This document shows, piece after piece, positions 45,946 to 54,773 of a DNA stretch of 64,000 nucleotides. The stretch's first letter is position 1. Each line of letters begins with the position of its first letter. A program made the position numbers and the translations under genes. The notes under the pieces were generated by a model that was not told where the DNA came from, made no database searches, and saw nothing but the letters and a program-made list of their open reading frames with translations. Origin of the DNA: Streptomyces flaveolus (GTDB lineage Bacteria > Actinomycetota > Actinomycetes > Streptomycetales > Streptomycetaceae); NCBI RefSeq assembly GCF_014648815.1, contig NZ_BMRV01000024.1:16626-80625 (forward strand), in the 5' to 3' direction.

Positions 45946-46979
45946 GCGCGGCGCACGCGGCGGACGCGACACACACGGCCGGCACCACGAACGCCCCGTA
46001 CCACGGCGAAGGGTGGGACGAGGCGGACGCGCGACACGTCCGCCGGATCGAGGAGGCCGCGCTGGACTGGGTGTACGCCCACCGCGACCGCTTCGCCCTC
46101 GGCGACGACGCCCTGGCCGCCGACGGCCAGGTGAACCGCACCTGGAAACCGCTGGGCGAACTGGCCCGGGTCTGCGCCTCCGTCTCCCTGTGCACCCCGC
46201 CGTCGGACCCGCTGCACGCACGCGTGACCGGACTGCTGGAGTTCGCCTGGCAACAGACCCGCCAGGGCGAGCTGTTCCTGCTGATGCAGTCGCTGGAGCC
46301 CTTCGCCACGTACCCGCTGGAGGTGTACGCGGCCTTCGCCTCGGCCGGACACCGGCACCCCGGATACGAGGCGTCCGCCGCCCTGGTCGCCCGGACCCGC
46401 GGCTGGCGGGGGACCGAGCAGTACCCCACCCGGCGGCTCGGCGTCATCGAGGCCGAGCGGCACAGCGGCATCCCCCCGCACGGACGGGTGCCCCAGGTGC
46501 TCGACCGCACCTGGCTGGGCGGCCTGCCCGAACCCTGGACCTTCGAGCGCGCGGCCGGCTACGCCCTCACGCACGTCGTCTTCCACCTCACCGACTGGGG
46601 ACGCACCGCCCGGGGCGTGCCGCCCGACCTGGCGACGTACTTGCTGCACTGGCTGCCGCCCTGGCTCGACACCTGTCTCGAGGCCAGGATGTGGGACCTG
46701 AGCTGCGAACTGCTGGCGGTCGCGGCGAGCGTGCCGCGCCCGCCCGCACCGGCGGTGCTGCGGGACGCCTGGCACCGTGTGGCGTCGGCCCAGCACCCCT
46801 CGGGCACCCTCCCGGAGGAGGGCGTCATGCAGGACGCCGCCGACCCCGACCCGGACGATCCCTACGACTTCACCGACTGTTACCACTCCACCCTGATGGC
46901 GGTCTTCGCGGCGGCCCTGACGCGGGCGCGGCCGGAGATCGCCGGACCGGGGCACAGCGGACAAGGAGCGCCGGCATGA
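45942..46979 (+). CDS. DUF6895-like protein, tandem copy 1
   Basis: 345-residue soluble helical protein. Blocks shared with the next gene: ALDWVYAHRDRFAL, WKPLGELARVC, PLEVYAAFASAGHRHPGYE, TRRLGV, TWLGGLPEPWTFE, the motif HVVFHLTDWG (His211 and His at about 215) and YHSTLMAVFAAAL near the C-terminus. The repeated helical pairs suggest an alpha/alpha toroid, and the conserved His residues could bind metal or act in catalysis. It has a roughly 25-residue Ala/Thr-rich N-terminal extension compared with copy 2. GTG at 45942 overlaps the preceding stop. The family name is from memory and its biochemistry is unknown to me. Confidence 0.68.
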   Translation: MSAAHAADATHTAGTTNAPYHGEGWDEADARHVRRIEEAALDWVYAHRDRFALGDDALAADGQVNRTWKPLGELARVCASVSLCTPPSDPLHARVTGLLEFAWQQTRQGELFLLMQSLEPFATYPLEVYAAFASAGHRHPGYEASAALVARTRGWRGTEQYPTRRLGVIEAERHSGIPPHGRVPQVLDRTWLGGLPEPWTFERAAGYALTHVVFHLTDWGRTARGVPPDLATYLLHWLPPWLDTCLEARMWDLSCELLAVAASVPRPPAPAVLRDAWHRVASAQHPSGTLPEEGVMQDAADPDPDDPYDFTDCYHSTLMAVFAAALTRARPEIAGPGHSGQGAPA

Positions 46980-47896
46980 CGGACACCCGGCTGATACACA
47001 ACGTCGGAGTCGGCGCCCTGGAGTGGCTGTGGTCCCATCGCGACGGATTCCGGCTGGAGCCGGACGTCGACCCCGAGGTGGGCTTCCTGGAGCGCTTCAA
47101 GCCGGTCGGCGAACTCGCCCTGATCTGCACGGTGCTGTTCCGTGAGGGCGTGGCCGGCACGCGGCAGGCGCAACTGGCCCGCCAACTGCTCGACCACACC
47201 TGGCGGGAGACCCTGGACGGCGGCCGCATGCTGGCCCGCGGGCAGCGCATCGAGCCGTTCTCGCCCATACCGTTCGAGGTGTACCTGCCCTTCAAGGAGC
47301 TGGGCTACAGCCAGCCCGAGGTGGAACGCGCCACCGAGCTCAACCACCGCCTCGACAGCTGGGTGACGTTCCCCGTGACACCCACCCGGCGCCTGGGCCT
47401 GTCCGCCTTCCAGCGCCGCTTCGGCCTGCCGGCCCGGCCGCCCGAGTCCGCACTCGCCGGCACCACCTGGCTGGCCGCCACCCCCGAACCGTGGACGGTC
47501 GAGGGCCACACCGCCTACGACATCACCCACACCGTCTTCCACCTCACCGACTGGGGCGAGAACCCGGGCGGCCTGCCGCCCCGCATCGCCGAGTACCTCG
47601 CCACCTGGCTGCCCGTCTGGCTCGACGACTGGCTGGACCTCCAGCGCTGGGACCTGCTCGGCGAACTCCTTGTCGTCGACGCCTGCCTGCCCCGCCCGAC
47701 CCTCGACCGGGCGGCCTGGGAGGGCTTCGCCGCCGCGCAGCAGCCCGACGGCGCCATGCCCGCCATACGCACGATGCCCGAGGGCGACCCCGAGGAGGTG
47801 TTCGACATCGTCTACCACCCCACGCTCGTCGCCGCCTTCGCGTCCCTGCTGGCCACCTCCCGCGCCCTCACCGAGCTGGCGCACGCCGCCTCATGA
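46976..47896 (+). CDS. DUF6895-like protein, tandem copy 2
   Basis: 306-residue paralogue of the preceding gene: GALEWLWSHRDGFRL, FKPVGELALICTV, PFEVYLPFKELGYSQPEVE, TRRLGLSAFQRRFGL, TWLAATPEPWTVE, HTVFHLTDWGENPGGLP (His185, His189) and YHPTLVAAFASLL at the end. Shared residues in order make gene duplication clear, while divergence elsewhere suggests the two copies have separate jobs or form a heterodimer. ATG at 46976 overlaps the upstream stop (ATGA). Confidence 0.7.
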   Translation: MTDTRLIHNVGVGALEWLWSHRDGFRLEPDVDPEVGFLERFKPVGELALICTVLFREGVAGTRQAQLARQLLDHTWRETLDGGRMLARGQRIEPFSPIPFEVYLPFKELGYSQPEVERATELNHRLDSWVTFPVTPTRRLGLSAFQRRFGLPARPPESALAGTTWLAATPEPWTVEGHTAYDITHTVFHLTDWGENPGGLPPRIAEYLATWLPVWLDDWLDLQRWDLLGELLVVDACLPRPTLDRAAWEGFAAAQQPDGAMPAIRTMPEGDPEEVFDIVYHPTLVAAFASLLATSRALTELAHAAS

Positions 47897-48972
47897 CGGT
47901 CCCTCACCGCACCTGGCTCGGCGACCCCGCCGACGACGAGGACGTTCCCCCGGTCCCCGACGCCCCCGCCGAGGGCGACCTGCGCGAGCGACTGGCCGCC
48001 GCCGTCGACGTCTGCGACGCACCCGACGTCGTCTTCGCCGTGTCCCGCCGCGGCCGGCGCACCCTCCACAGCGGCGGCACCGGCACGCCCCCCGACGCGG
48101 CCCGCGAGGACCTGCGCTACGAGATCGGCTCGGCCTCCAAGACGTTCACCGGACTCCTGCTGGCCCGGCTCGTCCGGGGCGGTACACTGACCGGCGGCGA
48201 GCCGGCCGCCGCCTGCCTGGACCCCGGCCGGTCCACCGGACCCGCACCCGTGACCCTCGCCCACCTCATCACCCACACCGCGGGACTGCCGGCACTGCCC
48301 CGCGACTTCCTCCCGCGCACCCTGCCCGCCTGGCGCACCAACCCCTACGCCCGCTACCCGGCCGACCGCGTGACCGACGCCTTCCTGCGCCACCGCCCCA
48401 GGCACCGGCCCGGCACCCGCTGGCACTACTCCAACTTCGGCGTCTCCGTGCTCGGGCACGCCGTCGCGGCCGTCACCGGCACGCCCTGGCACGACCTGCT
48501 CACGGAGCACGTCCTGCGCCCGTTCGGCCTGAGCGGCACGGCGCTCGCGGCCGAGGACCCCAAGACCGACGCCACCGGGCACGCCAAGGACGGCCGCACC
48601 CCGGTACCGGCCTTCGACGCGGGCGGCTTCCAGGCCGCCGGGGCCGTCCGCTCCACCCCGCACGACCTGCTCGCCTTCCTCGAAGCCCACCTCGACCCGG
48701 CCGGTTCACCGGCGGCCGGCGCCCTGCGCGCGGTGCGGGTGCCGGTGCTGCGGCGGGGGCTGGGGCACCGGCACGTGCACACGGTGACGTGGTTCCGGCA
48801 CCCCACCGACGGCGGGCCGATGTACTTCCACAGCGGGGCCACCCTCGGCCAGCAGGCGTTCCTCGGCTTCCGGCCCGACACCGGCACGGCCCTGGCCGCG
48901 GTGTGCACCCGCCGCTTCCGCGCCCACGACCCGTTCATCGCCACCGCCTACGCGTTCCTCGCCGAGGGCTAG
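47893..48972 (+). CDS. Serine hydrolase, beta-lactamase (class C) / DD-peptidase fold
   Basis: 359-residue penicillin-binding-fold enzyme. Ser80-x-x-Lys83 (SASK), Tyr179-Ser-Asn (YSN) and His313-Ser-Gly (HSG) are the three active-site boxes. No signal peptide is seen, so it acts in the cytoplasm, unlike most peptidoglycan DD-peptidases. Cytoplasmic members include esterases, D-amidases and peptidases used in natural product pathways, which fits a role in cleaving or tailoring the cluster's peptide (inference). ATG at 47893 overlaps the upstream stop. A strong terminator follows 13 bp after the stop. Confidence 0.82.
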   Translation: MTVPHRTWLGDPADDEDVPPVPDAPAEGDLRERLAAAVDVCDAPDVVFAVSRRGRRTLHSGGTGTPPDAAREDLRYEIGSASKTFTGLLLARLVRGGTLTGGEPAAACLDPGRSTGPAPVTLAHLITHTAGLPALPRDFLPRTLPAWRTNPYARYPADRVTDAFLRHRPRHRPGTRWHYSNFGVSVLGHAVAAVTGTPWHDLLTEHVLRPFGLSGTALAAEDPKTDATGHAKDGRTPVPAFDAGGFQAAGAVRSTPHDLLAFLEAHLDPAGSPAAGALRAVRVPVLRRGLGHRHVHTVTWFRHPTDGGPMYFHSGATLGQQAFLGFRPDTGTALAAVCTRRFRAHDPFIATAYAFLAEG

Positions 48973-48985
48973 ACGTCGCCGGACG

Positions 48986-49023
48986 CGTCTTCGGCGCGGG
49001 GCGACCGCCCCGCGCCGAAGACG
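48986..49023. terminator. Bidirectional terminator, 17-bp perfect stem
   Basis: Left arm 48986-49002, 4-nt loop GACC, right arm 49007-49023. The arms begin CGTCTTCGGCGCGGGGC and are perfectly complementary. It lies between the convergent serine hydrolase and S1 protease genes and is the strongest hairpin seen in the window. Confidence 0.85.
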
Positions 49024-49048
49024 TGTGCGTCAGGCGTGCCGCCGTCCG

Positions 49049-50413
49049 TCACACACGCTGCCACAGGGCCGGCGTGCTCTCGGGCGACCAGGCGCCCTGC
49101 GCCTGGTGGTTCTGCAGACACCGGTACTGCACACCGGCGTAGGAGACCGTGGCCCCGACCTGGTAGACCCGGCCGGCGGCCCACGCGTCCGCCGCCGCGT
49201 TGTCCTGCGGCGCGGGCGTCTGGGCCTGGGCGACCGTGGTCTTCAGGGTGAGACCGAAGTCGCTGAGCAGCGGATTGACCGGCTGGTAGAACGTGGTGCC
49301 GCCCTTGGTGCAGTCACCGGAACCGCCCGACGTGGTGCCCTGCGCCTGGGCGCCCGCGACGAAGGGGCCGCCGGAGTCGCCGGGTTCGGCGCACACCGTG
49401 GTCTCGGTCAGCCCGTCGACCGTGCCCTCGGCGTAGTTGACACTCGTGTCGTGCTGGCGGACCGTGCCGCAGTGCCAGCCGGTGGTGGAACCGGAGCGGC
49501 ACACCGACGCCCCGACGAGCGCCTCCACCGAGCCGGCGACCTGCACCTTCTGCCCGTCCTGCGCCTTGACGTCGGGCGTGGCGGTCCAGTCGGCGTTGAC
49601 CGCCACCCAGGCCATGTCCTTGCCGGGGAAGGTGGAGCTCTGGAAGGTGCCCTGGTCGCTCTGGTCGGACCCGGTGGTCTTCGCGCCCGGCCTGCCGCAG
49701 TGGCCGGCCGTGGCGAAGCCCTGCTGCTCGCCCTTGGTGACCGAGAAGCCGATGGAGCAGCGCGCCCGGGCGTCGATGTAGTAGGCGTCGCCGCCGACGA
49801 GGTCCTTCAGCACCCGCGGCCGGTTCGCGGACACCCGGACGCCCACGTTCTCGGCCTCGACGCCGGCGGTCCTGACGAAGGCCGCCGCGGCCGCCTCGCT
49901 GGTCGCCTGGACCATCACCCGGTTGGTCTTCACGTCGACGTACCAGACCGGCGTCTCGGCGGTCCTGGTCCGGACGGCGGCCGCGTCCAGCTTCTCCTTG
50001 ACCGCGGCGAGCTGGGCCAGCGGCTTCTCGACGACCGCCGCCCTGGCGCCCTGAGCCTCGATCGCGCCGGTGTCCGCGGCGTCGGTGGTGGCGACGGTCA
50101 GCTCGGAGGAGGTCGCGCCGCTCACCCAGGCCCCGGCGAAGCGGTCGCCCAGCGTGTTGCGCAGCCGGCCCGCACGGGTGCCGGCCTCCGCCTCGTTGAC
50201 CAGCCGGGTCGTCGCCTGATCCGGCGTCAGCCTCAGGTCGCGCTCCATCGCGCGCAGCACCTGCGCCGACGGTGTGTCGGCGCCGAGTGTCTGGGCGGCG
50301 GTGGGCTGCGGTCCCGGCGCGGCCGACGCGGCCAGGGGGAGCGCGGTCAGGGCGAGCGCGCCGAGCGCGGTCAGGGCGGCGCGGCGGGTGCGCGCGGCAT
50401 GTCTGCCGACCAT
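49049..50413 (-). CDS. Secreted S1 (streptogrisin/alpha-lytic type) protease with carbohydrate-binding tail
   Basis: 454-residue preproprotease. A twin-Arg-containing Sec-type signal peptide (residues 1-32, AALTALGALALTALPLAASAA) is followed by an alpha-lytic-type prodomain (about 45-210: DLRLTPDQATTRLVNEAEAG). The mature chymotrypsin-fold enzyme has His at about 238 (TAGHC), Asp at about 266 (DMAWV) and Ser at about 346 (GDSGGP). A C-terminal CBM5/12-like module is recognised by WAAGRVYQVGATVSYAGVQYRC. It resembles streptogrisin C. AGGAGG lies 9 nt before the ATG, and a GCTGTC/GACAGC dyad sits at 50434-50448 in the leader. Confidence 0.88.
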   Translation of the reverse strand: MVGRHAARTRRAALTALGALALTALPLAASAAPGPQPTAAQTLGADTPSAQVLRAMERDLRLTPDQATTRLVNEAEAGTRAGRLRNTLGDRFAGAWVSGATSSELTVATTDAADTGAIEAQGARAAVVEKPLAQLAAVKEKLDAAAVRTRTAETPVWYVDVKTNRVMVQATSEAAAAAFVRTAGVEAENVGVRVSANRPRVLKDLVGGDAYYIDARARCSIGFSVTKGEQQGFATAGHCGRPGAKTTGSDQSDQGTFQSSTFPGKDMAWVAVNADWTATPDVKAQDGQKVQVAGSVEALVGASVCRSGSTTGWHCGTVRQHDTSVNYAEGTVDGLTETTVCAEPGDSGGPFVAGAQAQGTTSGGSGDCTKGGTTFYQPVNPLLSDFGLTLKTTVAQAQTPAPQDNAAADAWAAGRVYQVGATVSYAGVQYRCLQNHQAQGAWSPESTPALWQRV

Positions 50414-50514
50414 GCGATGTGCCTCCTTCGAGGGCTGTCCGAGACAGCGGAAAACAGAGGGTGACCGAGCGGTTGACCGTGGGCCACGGGGCGTCCGGGC
50501 GAGTCACAGGCCTT

Positions 50515-50529
50515 GCCGGAAAATCCGGC
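50515..50529 (-). terminator. Possible terminator of the PhoD gene
   Basis: GCCGGA-AAA-TCCGGC (50515-50529), a perfect 6-bp stem with a 3-nt loop 86 bp beyond the phosphatase stop on the minus strand. Weak evidence. Confidence 0.3.
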
Positions 50530-50614
50530 GGAGATGCCGGACACGCGTGTCTTTCGCGCGATGGGGGACGCGGTGGGTGCAAGTGCAGTACACGCGCGGG
50601 CCCGCCGCCCCGGC

Positions 50615-52276
50615 TCAGGCGGGTTTCAGCCCCGGGGCGCCCGCCTCGGTGACGAAGGACGCGGCCGTGGTGACGGGCGCACCGGGCGTGCTGACGGCGG
50701 AGACGGTTCTGAAGTCCAGGTGGGCCGCCTGGCGGCCGAGTTCGACCCGGACGTAGCCGCGCTTGCCGTTGTAGAACTTCAGGTGCGGGTTGGCCCGCAT
50801 GTACGTGTCCCAGTTGGCGGGCTGCTCCACGCCGTCCCGGCCGCTGGCGACGGAGGTGCAGGTGACCTCCGTGCCGAGGGTCGCGGACGCGGGGTCGTCG
50901 AAGTCGTCCTTGACGTCGAAGGCGTAGGCCACGTGCACGTCACCGGTGAGGATCAGCCAGTTGTCGACCCCGGCCGCCTTCGCCCCGGCGACGACGCGGT
51001 CGCGGGAGGCCCGGTAGCCGTCCCAGGCGTCCATGGAGAGCGCGGCGTCGGCGGTCACGTCGAACTTGCGCTGGGAGAAGCAGACCTGCTGCGGCATGAC
51101 GTTCCACAGCGCCGTCGAGTCCCGCCAGCCGTCGATCAGCCACTTCTCCTGCGCGGCGCCGGTCATGGTGCGCGCCGGGTCGTCGGACTCGGGTCCGGGG
51201 GCGTGCGGGCGGTCGTCGTAGGCCTGGTCGGAGCGGTACTGGCGGGTGTCCAGGATGTCGAACTGGGCGAGCGTGCCCCAGTGCAGCCGACGGTACAGCT
51301 GCGCGTCGGGGCCCTGGGGGAGCTGTGCGGCGCGCAGCGGCTGGTTCTCCCAGTAGGCGCGGTAGGCGGCGGCCCGGCGCAGCAGGAACTCGGCCGGCGG
51401 CACGGCGTTCTCGGGGATGCTGCCGGCGTAGTTGTTCTCCGTCTCGTGGTCGTCCCAGGCGACGACGAAGGGATGGGCGTGGTGCGCGGCCTGGAGGTCC
51501 TTGTCGGTCTTGTAGAGCGAGTAGCGCAGCCGGTAGTCGGCGAGGGTCATGGTCTCGCGGTTGAACACGTCGGGCAGCGTGATGTCCGTGTAGCGGCGCT
51601 CGCCGCCCGCCGAGTTCACCGCGTACTCGTAGAGGTAGTCGCCGAGGTGGAGGACCACGTCGACGTCGTCCTCGGCGACGTGCCCGAGCACGGTGTAGTA
51701 GCCGTCCTGGTAGGCCTGGCAGGCGACGGCGGCCAGTCGCAGGGCGGACGCGTCGCTGCCCGGGTCGGGGGCGGTGCGGGTGCGGCCCGTGGGGCTGATC
51801 CAGGACCCGGTCCGGAAGCGGTAGTAGTACTCGGTGCCGGGCGTCAGGCCCGTGACGTCGACGTGGACGCTGTGGGCGTACTCGGCGTGCGCGTCGGCGG
51901 TGCCCCGGAACAGGACGCCCGCGAAGTAGTCGTCGAGGGCGACCTCCCACTCGACCGCGACCCGCTCCGTGCCCATGCCGCCGTCCTCCAGGAACGGCTC
52001 CGGTGCCAGCCGCGTCCACAGCAGCACCGAGTCCGGCAGCGGGTCACCGGAGGCGACGCCGAGGGTGAAGGGGTCCTTGGTGATGCGGGCGGTCCGCTCG
52101 CGGGCGGCGACGGCGCCCCGGGCCGGCAGGTTGGTGGAGAAGGCCAGCGCGGCGGCGGCCGCGGTGACGGTGAGGAAGCGCCGGCGGCCGAGGTGCCGGG
52201 CGGCGGCGCCCATCACGGCGTCGTGCGGGGAGTAGGCGTGCTCGGCCAGTGAGCTGTGACGGCCCGTGGGCGCCAT
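50615..52276 (-). CDS. phoD: Alkaline phosphatase D (PhoD-like), Tat-exported
   Basis: 553-residue metallophosphoesterase. A Tat signal (GRRRFLTVTAAAAALAFS, residues 30-47) sends the folded enzyme out of the cell. The N-terminal PhoD_N domain (FTLGVASGDPLPDSVLLWTRL, about 67-87) precedes the catalytic domain with HLGDYLYEY (metal site), VVAWDDHETENNY and LTGDVHVAYAFDV, matching Fe/Ca-dependent PhoD diesterases that release phosphate. ATG at 52276 follows GAGAGGA. A pho-box cannot be identified with confidence upstream. Stand-alone gene. Confidence 0.88.
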   Translation of the reverse strand: MAPTGRHSSLAEHAYSPHDAVMGAAARHLGRRRFLTVTAAAAALAFSTNLPARGAVAARERTARITKDPFTLGVASGDPLPDSVLLWTRLAPEPFLEDGGMGTERVAVEWEVALDDYFAGVLFRGTADAHAEYAHSVHVDVTGLTPGTEYYYRFRTGSWISPTGRTRTAPDPGSDASALRLAAVACQAYQDGYYTVLGHVAEDDVDVVLHLGDYLYEYAVNSAGGERRYTDITLPDVFNRETMTLADYRLRYSLYKTDKDLQAAHHAHPFVVAWDDHETENNYAGSIPENAVPPAEFLLRRAAAYRAYWENQPLRAAQLPQGPDAQLYRRLHWGTLAQFDILDTRQYRSDQAYDDRPHAPGPESDDPARTMTGAAQEKWLIDGWRDSTALWNVMPQQVCFSQRKFDVTADAALSMDAWDGYRASRDRVVAGAKAAGVDNWLILTGDVHVAYAFDVKDDFDDPASATLGTEVTCTSVASGRDGVEQPANWDTYMRANPHLKFYNGKRGYVRVELGRQAAHLDFRTVSAVSTPGAPVTTAASFVTEAGAPGLKPA

Positions 52277-52605
52277 CTGGTGTCCTCTCGTACGGGGCGG
52301 GCGGTCCATGGGCGAGCGGCACGGGAACCGGGTGGGCCCGGGCGGTCGCCCCGCGCACGCCGGCACGGGTACTCGCGTGGGGGAGAGCCGGGTTACGCGG
52401 TCCACGCCCGGGCCCCGTCGCGCGGTGACGCCGACCCGCGATGCGCGGACCCCGCATGCTAAGCAGACAAAATGACCGAAACGGGCAGGACGTGCGGAGT
52501 GATCACACAGGAGGCGGTACGCGTGTGTGGCCGGCTCGGGCCCGGGGCACCCGGTGCGGGCGGGAAAGCGCGCACGCGGCGGAGGAAGGGCGGCGGGCCG
52601 GGGCG

Positions 52606-52911
52606 ATGGCCAGGAGACGGCGCTACGAGGTGGCGGCCTCGGGTCGCTGGTGGGACGCGGAGGACAACCGCTGGCTGCCGGCCGGCGAGGTGCACGCCTG
52701 GGAACAGGGCATGAACCAGACCGTGTGCGGGCTGTCCCTCCACCGGTCGCAGCTGTCCCGCTTCCCGTCCGTCGGCTGGGCCGACGTGCTGCCCGAGTCC
52801 GGTGGCGCGGCCGACGAGGTACGCCGGGTCTGCCCCCGCTGCGCCGCCGCGGCCGGCCGCCGCGGCGCCGATGCCCGGCCCGGGTGGCGGCGCACCAACC
52901 CGCGGCCCTAG
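52606..52911 (+). CDS. Conserved small Cys-containing hypothetical protein
   Basis: 101-residue basic protein that begins MARRRRYEVAASGRWWDA and has VCGLSLHRSQLSRFPSVGW plus VCPRCAAAAGRR at the C-terminus. The C..C-x2-C spacing could make a small zinc ribbon together with the upstream Cys and His. ATG at 52606 is chosen because the upstream in-frame sequence has no conserved look, and a GGAGGAAGGG precedes it at a long distance. The pattern is familiar from Streptomyces genomes, but no function is known. Confidence 0.6.
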   Translation: MARRRRYEVAASGRWWDAEDNRWLPAGEVHAWEQGMNQTVCGLSLHRSQLSRFPSVGWADVLPESGGAADEVRRVCPRCAAAAGRRGADARPGWRRTNPRP

Positions 52912-52931
52912 GGCCGGGCGGCACCGGACGG

Positions 52932-52951
52932 CGCGGCCGGCCCCGGCCGCG
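52932..52951. terminator. Possible bidirectional terminator
   Basis: CGCGGCC (52932-52938), 6-nt loop, GGCCGCG (52945-52951) in the 46 bp between two convergent genes. Short stem, moderate support. Confidence 0.4.
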
Positions 52952-52957
52952 GGCAGG

Positions 52958-53758
52958 CTACGCCGGCAGGGGCGAGCGGCTGACGCGGATCTTCGACTGG
53001 CCGTGCGGACGCTCCTCCCAGTCCTCCATGAACCGCGCGTGCAGGCCGTGCCTGCGGGCCAGGGCGAGCAGGGTCTCCGTGCGGTAGTAGAAGTCCTCGC
53101 GCAGCACCTGGTGTTCGGTGCCCTCCGTACGGTCGAAGGTGAAGTCGAAGAACCCGGTGTCCGTCAGGACCCGGCCGACGTGCGCGAGGCACTCGTCGAT
53201 GACCTTCAGCGGCGAGTGGGAGAAGACGCTGTGCGCGTGGACGACGTCGAAGTGGTCGTCGGGCGGGAAGTCCAGCGTGAGGTCGCCGGTGAGGGTCAGG
53301 TGGGGCAGCTTGTCCTGGAGTGCGCGCTCGGTGAGCGTCCTCTTGGCGGCGATCAGTATGTCCGGCGAGATGTCGATGCCGTAGTAGTGGCCGGCATCGA
53401 GGTGGTCGATGAAGCGCCAGCCGCCGCGCAGATTGCCGCAGCCGATGTCGAGCATGTGGTGTCCGGGACGCAGCCCGTGCTCGATCAGGTAGTCGAACTG
53501 CATCTGCCCGAGCGCCAGCCAGCGGTCGTGGGTCCGGCTGCCGACCGCGGCCTCCGGATTGCGCCGGGCGTCGGACGCCATCACCGCCCGGTAGTAGCCG
53601 ACGTGGTCGGGGTGCTTGAGCCGCAGCCACGCGTCGCGGCCGGCCCGGCGGACGTAGGGTGCGACGCGCTCGGGATGGCGCAGCGCGTAGCCGACCTTGT
53701 GGGTGAGCGCGGCGCGGTTGCTGCGCAGTTTCTTCGGGGACTTGGCGTCCTTGGGCAT
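52958..53758 (-). CDS. Class I SAM-dependent methyltransferase
   Basis: 266-residue methyltransferase. A basic N-terminal segment rich in Arg (about 1-60) precedes the Rossmann core: HHMLDIGCGNLRGGWRFIDHL (motif I, about 98-118), YYGIDISPDILIAA (motif II), FDVVHAHSVFSHSPL and a late YYRTETLLALARRHGLHARF. The pattern suggests small-molecule or sugar/lipid methylation. Substrate unknown. ATG at 53758 follows GGAGG. It lies 58 bp downstream of the ABC permease gene on the same strand. Confidence 0.85.
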   Translation of the reverse strand: MPKDAKSPKKLRSNRAALTHKVGYALRHPERVAPYVRRAGRDAWLRLKHPDHVGYYRAVMASDARRNPEAAVGSRTHDRWLALGQMQFDYLIEHGLRPGHHMLDIGCGNLRGGWRFIDHLDAGHYYGIDISPDILIAAKRTLTERALQDKLPHLTLTGDLTLDFPPDDHFDVVHAHSVFSHSPLKVIDECLAHVGRVLTDTGFFDFTFDRTEGTEHQVLREDFYYRTETLLALARRHGLHARFMEDWEERPHGQSKIRVSRSPLPA

Positions 53759-53816
53759 GACGGATCGACCTCCGTGCGAGGTGGGGGCGGAACGGTGGGA
53801 AGTGCCGGGGCCGGTG

Positions 53817-54773
53817 TCAGACCCGGCGGCGCAGCAACAGGACCACGGCGACGGTGAGCGCGAGCGCGAGGCCGCCGAGGAGGGCCGTGTCGATCCACTG
53901 GAACGTCCAGTAGTCGCCGGCCGGGTTGGCCTCGTAGGAGCGGGCCACGTAGCCGTGCTCGGTCATGCACCGGCGCAGCTCGCCGCCGGACGGGAACGGG
54001 CAGTTCAGTACGTCCTCGCGGCCGCCGGAGGCGGTGACGAGGCCGTAGCGGCCGGTGGACCACTTGTCGCCCATGGGCGGCTTGGGCTGCCACCCGAAGC
54101 TGACGTACCGCTCGGGCGGCACCAGCAGCCGGGCCCGGTGCGTCCACTGCACCAGGACCGCCACCGCCGTGGTGACGAGCAGCGTCCACGCCATCGCCGA
54201 CAGCACCCGGCGGGCGAGCAGCCCGGCCAGCGTGCCGGCGGCCAGGCCGAACAGCGCGGCGGCGACCGTGCTGGGGCCGGAGCCGGTCAGGGCGGTGGCC
54301 TCGTACCAGAAGACGCCGTAGCTGCGGTTGACGGCCGGCTGCCACCACCAGCGGAACAGCAGGGCCAGGGCGCCGGACAGCGCCACGGTGCACGCCACGG
54401 CCAGCGCGAACCGGGAGGCGAACCACTGGGTCCGGCTCACCCCCTGCGACAGGACCAGCCGGTGGGTGCCCAGCTCCCGGTCCCGCCCCAGCAGCGGCGC
54501 TCCCCAGAACATGCCGATCAGCACGGGCAGCGCGATGTTGAGCGCCCCGAGGAGCTTGAGCGGTTCGACGTCCAGGAACCTGGGCAGTCCGTCGTCCGCG
54601 CCGCTGCAGTACAGCGGCCCGGGGTCGCAGTGGTCGAACACCCCGCTGCGCAGGTCGTCGAGCATGCCCGAGCGGAAGTACGCGGCGAGCGCCGCGGCGG
54701 CCACCAGGACGACGGCACCGCAGACGACCAGTACGCGCTGCTGACGCCACGCCAGCCACAACGAGCCCTTCAC
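53817..54773 (-). CDS. ABC-2 type transporter permease
   Basis: 318-residue integral membrane protein with about six transmembrane segments, starting LWLAWRQQRVLVVCGAVVLVAAAALAAY. The long external loop after TM1 carries two Cys (FDHCDPGPLYCSGADDG). FWGAPLLGRDRELGTHRLVLSQGVSRTQW is the coupling region of ABC-2 permeases. It partners the ATPase encoded upstream. GTG at 54773 overlaps the ATPase stop (GTGA). Probable substrate exporter or cell-envelope stress transporter of the YtrB/YtrC kind. Confidence 0.85.
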   Translation of the reverse strand: MKGSLWLAWRQQRVLVVCGAVVLVAAAALAAYFRSGMLDDLRSGVFDHCDPGPLYCSGADDGLPRFLDVEPLKLLGALNIALPVLIGMFWGAPLLGRDRELGTHRLVLSQGVSRTQWFASRFALAVACTVALSGALALLFRWWWQPAVNRSYGVFWYEATALTGSGPSTVAAALFGLAAGTLAGLLARRVLSAMAWTLLVTTAVAVLVQWTHRARLLVPPERYVSFGWQPKPPMGDKWSTGRYGLVTASGGREDVLNCPFPSGGELRRCMTEHGYVARSYEANPAGDYWTFQWIDTALLGGLALALTVAVVLLLRRRV

